Below are positions 57,098-64,000 of a DNA stretch of 64,000 nt, in pieces (positions within the stretch are counted from its first letter, which is position 1; every line of letters starts with the position of its first letter). Origin of the DNA: Phytoseiulus persimilis (taxonomy: Eukaryota; Arthropoda; Arachnida; Mesostigmata; Phytoseiidae); the NCBI GenBank assembly GCA_037576195.1, contig CM075102.1, positions 42,466,745 to 42,530,744 on the forward strand, given 5' to 3'. Made by a program: the position numbers and the translations under genes. The notes under the pieces were generated by a model. That model did not search any database. It was not told the origin of the DNA and was given only the letters and a program-made list of their open reading frames with translations.

Positions 57098-58140
57098 AAC
57101 GCAATTTGGAAAAATCTGATTCGGAAAGGGCAGAGTCGAGAGGACGCTGCCTGAGTCGATCGGCAGAATTCGACCAAATACGGTAACCTGGCATTACGGC
57201 CTGGCCGAACTCTGCGAATTGCTTCGTCCGTTATACGTAGAACATCCCATCGGGAATTAGATGAGTGGACAGCTCGTCGTTAACCCGGAAACCTTATCTC
57301 ACACAGCTTCAAGTAGGCTCGAGAAAACTCCATGAATAATCTGAACATTTGCTCCAGGCGGCTCCAGAGTCTAGGCTGTCTGTTCCCAGTCGGTGGCCCC
57401 GGACGAGAGTTATAACCCCGAGCCCCTCGGGTTTCGTTCGAGGTCGAGATAGCAACGGTGGGTCAACTCAGATTTACATGAGGCATGGCTTCTTGTAGAC
57501 GGATGAGGTGAGCGCCAAGGCTTCCATTCAAATGCAAAGGTTTACTCGAACAGCGCGTTGCTCAACGACCCATCCCTCAAGCTTCGCTATAACGAAATTT
57601 CTCCATTCTCCTACTGCGTACAAACAGCGACATCTCCGCGAAGTGAAACAGGCCGGTCGGTGGAGATCCATGAATAGGAGTTGGAGTAGACGAAATTGAT
57701 GGAACATCACTAATTTACATCGGAATGCTCGTGGGACCACGGCCGTCGATGTTTGTGTCAGATAACCTCCAGTCGGCGGGTTGCCTTTTTCGAAGGTCGA
57801 ATCACCGCTACTTTAATCCGGCGCCCCTTTTCCGCATTGCCTGGAGTCTGTTGTGAGATATCGTCTCTCATCTCGGCTGGAACGTTGACGATCGATTTCA
57901 AACCCTCATAAGCTTCTTCCCTCTGAGAATATCGGAGAGCCGAAGACCTTTCAATCTTAAACTCAGGGACAAGAGGGAAAAGGAATCATAATTGAAATCA
58001 GTACTCAAGCCCGATGGAGCGGCGCGCCCTTGAAATCGAAAATCTGAGTTGACATGGCGGTATTTTTTCACTGCTCCTTAACGTGTTCCGTCGTACTTCA
58101 CGGGGCCCTAACAAGCCATCCAAGAGAGCCCCTTGTTTAA
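57098..58140. other. No supported feature
   Basis: Only short frames on both strands. Confidence 0.4.
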
Positions 58141-58740
58141 CTACTGACACAGCGCAAATTCGTCTGCTGAGTATAAAAACGGCTCTTTTTTGTTCGTCAT
58201 GATTGTTCCAACGGGCTTGGGAGGAAGAACGAGCGTTGAGTTCTCCCGATGAATAGTGGCAGTGGCTGAAGAGTCCAGCGATCGGATTCCGAAGTTGAGC
58301 TTGATCTCAAGGGAGACGAGACTCCTGATTGAACGGCAAAGTTTTTGCCCAATCCACCTCCCGTTCCGCACCATACGAGAAGCCCAGCAAACTACATTTT
58401 TTTCGAGCCCGTGTGCATGCACAGCTACGGGTGCTGGAAGCTGTCGATTCTCGAGAATGAATGTCTGCGTGTGTGCCGTGTATCGGATTCCATCGGCAAG
58501 CTGTCGACTCCTCAGTGATGGATTGAAGTCAATGAGTGCGGTGGAGCAGTCATTCGATTTTGATTCCTGCCTTAATGAGGCATTGCTTTGTGGGCTTTCT
58601 CCTCTCTGACTATTTAGCCGGAAAGCCACACACACCTTCCAGTAGAGGGTTATCCGGAATGCCCGGTGAAGCCCACCATCTATGCTCTCCTCAGATAGCC
58701 GCCGTCCAAACTCTTCCGCAGAAGAGCGGAATTGATGCAC
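58141..58740 (-). CDS. Open frame of 199 codons, unknown
   Basis: Runs from a GTG at 58740 to TAG at 58141 without an in-frame ATG near its start, so it would be an exon or a decayed transposon frame. The product is balanced in charge with folded-looking stretches (KNVVCWASRMVRNGRWIGQK, LVSLEIKLNFGIRSL). A 117-codon + frame overlaps. I do not recognise it. Its position beside retrotransposon-like debris makes a mobile-element origin possible. Confidence 0.22.
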   Translation of the reverse strand: MHQFRSSAEEFGRRLSEESIDGGLHRAFRITLYWKVCVAFRLNSQRGESPQSNASLRQESKSNDCSTALIDFNPSLRSRQLADGIRYTAHTQTFILENRQLPAPVAVHAHGLEKNVVCWASRMVRNGRWIGQKLCRSIRSLVSLEIKLNFGIRSLDSSATATIHRENSTLVLPPKPVGTIMTNKKEPFLYSADEFALCQ

Positions 58741-61700
58741 TCAATCGAGACCGGAGAACGACAAGCTAGTGAATTATTCGGTGCGAATGAGGCATAAATC
58801 CCGAGCCGTGCTATATCTCTCTATAACACTGATAAGCTGAAGCGTCTGTTTGAAACCCGACTCCATGTTTGAATGGTGCCGAGTTCGAGGGAATCTTCCT
58901 CTTGCAGCCCGCGATTACCCTGGAACGAGCGAGGTGGAGGCCAGGACAATCCTGTTGATATTGGCTTGTTGCTGTTGTCGGTAAAAGCAGACATTGAATA
59001 TCAGGACAATACCGTAGTCCATTCTCCTCTCTCCGGTCAGGGTCAGCTCGTTATTCGTCAGGTGGGATCGAGTAGAGCTCTGCCACAGAGCTCTTGGGGG
59101 GAAAACGCGACCGCTTTTCCGTCGCCTCACGACTCGGAGGAACGCGTTTGTTTTCCCGTCCGTTCCAGATAGAAACTCAAACGTGGATCGGTCTGGTGGC
59201 CGGGAATAGTAATCCTCTCGAGAATAATCGGTTGGCCGTAGAAAACAACCATTGAAAGACGCTCCTGAACGCACACAGAGGAACGCGCTCATGGAGTGGT
59301 TGTTACAGCAGTATGATTGAGTTTTGTGAGCAGGGAATCACATTTTCAGCCCTGGAGCAACAACACTTGGACTTCCGAAGACTCATGTACCAGTGCCCCT
59401 CCCTCGTGTTCCTTTCCGGCTGCAGTCACAAGGGAATGTATAGCTGCCGTGTGAGAAACTTGAGATTGCCGAATAGATCTTACCCTTGGTCAATGTGGTT
59501 CTGCTCAGAACCTCCACAGTTCAGGAAAGGGCGTTTTCACGCCAAAGCTCAGCACAGCAATTCGATTCCCAAAGAAATTGCGTGGACTTGATGCATGTGT
59601 TCGTGATAGGGTTTTCCCGCTCGAAACAATAACTTCACGCTCAGCAGATCCGATCTCCAGCAACGCCCTCCGCATGTATCGGACACCTCAAGCTCGGTGG
59701 GCGGACGCATATCCGCCGAATGCGACGATTTCAATAACATCAATGTTTGATGTGCGGGAATATTTCATTTGATCGTCGCATTGGCGACCTGATTCAGCAC
59801 GAGCAATTTATTCCGCGAAAAAGTTTTTGATAGCGTTCTGGTGGAACGAGCTCTTCCAAATGCCTCGGTGTCTCTCAACGGTGAGCCCAGGGGCAGGTTT
59901 CTCTTCTCCGATTCTCAAAGCTCGAACTTTTCCCAGAGTGCTGCTCGGAAGCTGCCCCGGCAGACGAGAATGTAGTCCCGTGCGAGCGCCTGGGAGCAAT
60001 CACTAAGAGGGCAGCGTTTCGTATTGAGAAGTGGAGCTGGATCAAAAAAGATCGCGAAGTTCAACTGGCAAAAGGTCTGGCCGACGGGGGAAAACAGAGT
60101 CAAAGCAGTTTTTTGACTGTTTTTTTTCGCCCTTCGCTGCGAACCGGGAACCCGCTCTAACAGCCGCCGCACCGCCAGTAGAAAGCTCGTGAGTGTGTAT
60201 TCCGCAAACATCTACTCCGCCACGAGCACTTGGCAAAGCACTCCCTGCCTTACCATACAGTGGGAGCATGTCCTCTGGCTGCGACACAGGGAAATTCCGT
60301 CTTGTGCCGCCACCGCTCCATGTGGCCAAGCGTTGCCAGCGACGGAAGGACTTGGTGGGTCGTTGCCATCAAACGCATCCACACAATGAGAACAACTAAG
60401 ACAAACGGACGGACGGACCGACTGGCTGAAAGACCGGGCGAGTAGAGAACGACCCGGAGGAGACGAGAAGGTCGACCAAGCAGACGGTCCGCAAGATGAG
60501 AAGGAGACCGAAAGGGAGCCAACGGGGAAATCTTGGAATCCAGCTCGATATGGCCACAGCACAATGGGTCCGTTCCGTCGTGAGAGGGCTCTAGCCCACG
60601 ACCAAACGTCTGTCCGCTGAGCCTGACGTTTTCCAAATACAAGTCACTCACAGACGAAAGGGCCCTCCACGTCACAATTATAACACGGAAATTGATTTTC
60701 CTCACCAAGCAGCGAGAGCAGAACGGTCTCCTCCGCCAGATCACAGTTCTCTCCCGCGAGAGCAGAGGATAGGATGCGGCCATCTTCCCACATCAAGGAT
60801 CGAATGTCGCAGTTGCTGCGCGGTACTACCAACCGCGATCGTATAATTCCTGGGCGCCGAAAGTATCCTCCAGACTCGATTCGGGTTATCATCAAGTCAA
60901 CGAACCCCGATACTCTGTGCCATTCTGAGAAGAACTGTGTCTCCGGTCAAGGGGACGATTTCCGTGAAGCTTCGTCCGAATCTACGACGAATGCGAGCAG
61001 GTTATGACTTCTAGTTCTCCCGATGGGACGGACGAATTCACTTCCGCGTCCTCCGCGTCTTGTTATCGTCCGTAGATAACTCGACGGCCAGGGGCGCTCT
61101 CTATGTGGAAGAAAGTCAGGAGAGAGGAAATGTCGCCGACGATACGAAAACATTGCTGGAATTGAGAATCTTGCATGGGGACGCACTGAGGTGTCTGCCA
61201 CTGCGACTGTTATCGTTCCTTGGATAGTGAACACGGTCGTCGTAGACTTTCAAGTAGAAGAAGATGGAAGGGGTTGACGAAGCCTTCTGCCTGGGTAACT
61301 CGGGTCTTGGAGAGGCGAATATGACCGTGCTCTCGAAAATTGCTCGCTCGCTCGCCTGCCTGCCCGTTCGTCTCTCTATGAGGGCAGCGGAAGTAGTGAA
61401 GGCAGCTGAGGCCTGCTATTGAGAACATCGTCGTTCAGAGACATTTTGAAAAATGATGCCCTCGAGGAAAAATAGGTCCTTGCCAAACTGTTTGCGTTCG
61501 AACTTCCGTTGCCAGGCTCAGGTATCCTCGAAGCCCAGATTTTTGCATTGCAAATTGCTCGGGCAGCATATCCGAGAGAGAGAGAGAGAGAGTACACTGA
61601 AATCCCTTCAACAAGCATCTTTTCCCTTGAGTTGGCCTTTTTTCCCCTCGGAGGACGGGAACTCGAAATGCAACCGCAAACATGAGGAAACTCTCTGAAA

Positions 61701-62664
61701 ATCAGGTGCCAGAGTGGCAACTGTGAGTAAACTTTTATCAGGCTGACTGGATTCCTCTCGATCCCGTCAGCAGGAAACCTGCCGTGAATGTCGAGACTCC
61801 AAGTGGGAAAATAGAGAATGTGCTCGTTCAGGACGTATTCTCGACATCATCATTCGGGCGGATTTTCTAGACGTTTCAGCCGAATTCAGTTTCGATGAAC
61901 ACTTGTGGCTCGAGTCGAAAGGTTCGATGGCTGCGTTCTGCTCCGGGTGGGACCGAGCAAGTGTTGAAATGTATCTGCTTTGAGTCAGATGCTCTCTCAT
62001 TCAATAATGGGCACACAGATGTCGCAGTGAGCTGGGAGCATGAACGTGCGACAGAGTCGTCGACGAAGCGGCGACGATGCCTCCCAGCCCAATCGCAGCC
62101 TCCGATGATTCCAGAAGAGTGCTCTCTGGATTGTTCCGTCTTTCCAATCAAGAGTATGTGTCTTGAAACCGATGTTCTTGCGGATATTTCCCGCCGGATT
62201 CAGTTCTGAAACAGCGAGCTGATTAGTGGGACACGTCTTGGCTCCCAGGCTGTCGTCACTGATTAGATCGTAGCGTGTAACCAGGAAAGCCAGTTGTGAT
62301 CAGTCATGATATCATTCCTCCCCCATTCGGAGATTCCGATGAAACGCTTCGAATAAATTCGTGGATGTATTGGATGGCCTTCAGGGCTTTTCCAGCGCCG
62401 AACGGTCTCAGACCTCGTTCTGACAAGAACTCGCAGTCATCTCCAGAGTGAACCCGAAAGCACGTGCCGGGGGCTCCTAATCACGCGAATTTCTCCCATA
62501 GACAGGGGAAAACTACTTTCAGCGTTCGACGTTTTCCATTATGTACGATATTCCCAACGCATTCCACACGGGAACCCATTCCATTAAAATGCACTCATGC
62601 AGGTGCAGGATCTGTGAAAATTGCTCGGCTCGCGCAACTACATTGAACATAAACAATATTTCAG
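58741..62664. other. No firm gene; one (GA)n microsatellite
   Basis: Open frames overlap on both strands. The best is a + frame from ATG 61895 to a GTATGT donor near 62154. A (GA)n run lies at about 61574-61592. A run of CGGA repeats lies near 60402-60417. Confidence 0.3.
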
Positions 62665-62923
62665 ACACGCGCCGAAGCATGAAAACTACGTAGCTTGCAG
62701 CATGTTCCGCTTCCTGTTAATAGTTATGGCCCCGGTACTTCACCCAACTTGTGCTTCAGGAGCCTTGTTCGCGTTGCCTCTCGGAGAGCTGTCCAGCGAG
62801 CAGATGACCCAGATCGAACAGAAAGGAGATTCAAAACAGCTTTGCATAACCGCGAGAATCGACGGCTGGCTTTCGCCAGAGTCACATCAGCTCCCTGCAG
62901 GACGCAACGTAGCTCAGGGTTGA
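62665..62923 (+). CDS. Candidate short secreted protein
   Basis: An acceptor (ACAATATTTCAG) is followed by a 5-codon upstream ORF (62679-62693) and then by ATG at 62702 with A at -3. The 73 codons begin with a signal-peptide-like stretch (MFRFLLIVMAPVLHPTCASG) and continue as a polar protein to TGA at 62921-62923. An 80-codon - frame (62966-62724) covers the same DNA and looks equally protein-like, so strand is uncertain. No family recognised. Confidence 0.25.
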
Positions 62924-64000
62924 CCACGACATACTTATCGAGATCTTTTCCAACCTGAACCTTCATTCGGGAACGATCGTTCGTGAATTACAACTCAAGC
63001 TGTTTCGAAGCTTCTTCCCTTGCACTGCGAGGAGGACAGCTAGAAAGTTCAGCCACCGCTCATTGGTTGTCTCTCGGACGGATTCGTAATTCCGCCCAAC
63101 ACAGGTGACCGAAACTTATCCTCACAACCATCGAGCTCACGACCGCCAACTGTGGATAGACCAGCGGTTTTGGCAGCACGGCATGACTTGGAGACCTTCA
63201 AGCTGACTCCGTTTCCATGCAGCTCAAGGAAGGGATTCCCTGACGAATATTTATGATGGATCTCGTGGGAGCCTTCTTTTACTCCGAACCAGAGCCGGCA
63301 TGGTCAACAACAGGCTGCTCTCAATCGAGGGTTAGCACAAACGGCAGCCCGTGTCGTCATCGGGAGCGAGGGTGAGAGTGACACTGGAGAAGGAGTCCCA
63401 CCTGGTAGAGGACTCTCATCTAGACGGAACGTGAAAACGCTGGGAAGGGCCCAAACAGCATTGTCAAACTTGGACAGTCGGAATGATCCGTCAAGGCGAA
63501 ACGATTCGTTCATCGAGTGGAAGGGGTTAGTTGGTGCATATGAGAGACCAATAAATATGCCACCCATCCTATAACCATCCATCAATCCACGGGGACGAGG
63601 GTGGGAGGATGTATAGATCGTCAAATAATGTCTCACTGTCGACTAGCTTTGACGAGTTTCTCAGGGAGACAATCGAGGAGCGCCCCTACCCAGTCACGCC
63701 GCCGTCGTGGGGTGAGCGGAGAGAGGATTCGCGAAGAATTCTGTTTCTTTTCGATCCTAAAGCATCTATCCGACTCCTCTCCCAAACGACACGAGCAGGC
63801 TGCCGTTTGACGAGGCCCAGAACCCGAACCAATGAAGACAAAGCGATTCTGACTATGATCGTCTCCATCGTTTCTGAACAGTTCAGAGCCGAGGGGTCAT
63901 TCTCTCTAGACGTACAGCTTTTTCCGGCATCATCGCATCGAATCCGCGCTCCAAGGGAGCCTTTTTTAGTCTCGGGAAGAGGTTGACGTTGCACCCGAAC
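62924..64000. other. No supported gene to the right edge
   Basis: A 125-codon + frame (63609-63986) and a 110-codon - frame (63304-63636) have no splice support. Confidence 0.35.

Overview
The window looks like nuclear DNA from an animal, most likely an arthropod with a compact genome. The two best gene models are split by GT-AG introns, base composition is near 50% GC, and there are no bacterial-style operons, ribosome binding sites or rRNA. The short introns (about 60-240 bases in one gene) would suit a mite-like genome, but the species is inference.

On the + strand, from before the left edge to about 7.4 kb, lies the 3' part of a single-pass membrane protein gene. It has half of a galactose-binding (SUEL-type) lectin domain, an acidic and then Ser/Thr/Pro-rich stalk, a transmembrane segment and a cytoplasmic tail. 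This order fits EVA-1 (EVA1C). Its introns join in phase exon by exon.

From 7.5 to 48 kb gene calls are much weaker. Many open frames overlap on both strands, so I list only those with a good start codon, splice sites, a signal peptide or an unopposed frame, at low confidence. The region also holds three clear non-autonomous DNA transposons. Two are related copies of a roughly 218 bp element with terminal inverted repeats (27.2 and 36.0 kb). The third is a 213 bp hAT-type element at 28.4 kb with a perfect 8 bp target duplication.

On the - strand, 50.3 to 48.5 kb, is the most secure gene: a six-exon AT-hook plus five-finger zinc-finger protein whose fingers are completed only after splicing. 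Beyond it, 52-58 kb contains short pieces that read like a decayed BEL/Pao retrotransposon, and 58-64 kb has only weak candidates, one of them a short secreted protein.

I found no CRISPR array, rRNA or convincing tRNA. The genes show no obvious shared pathway.
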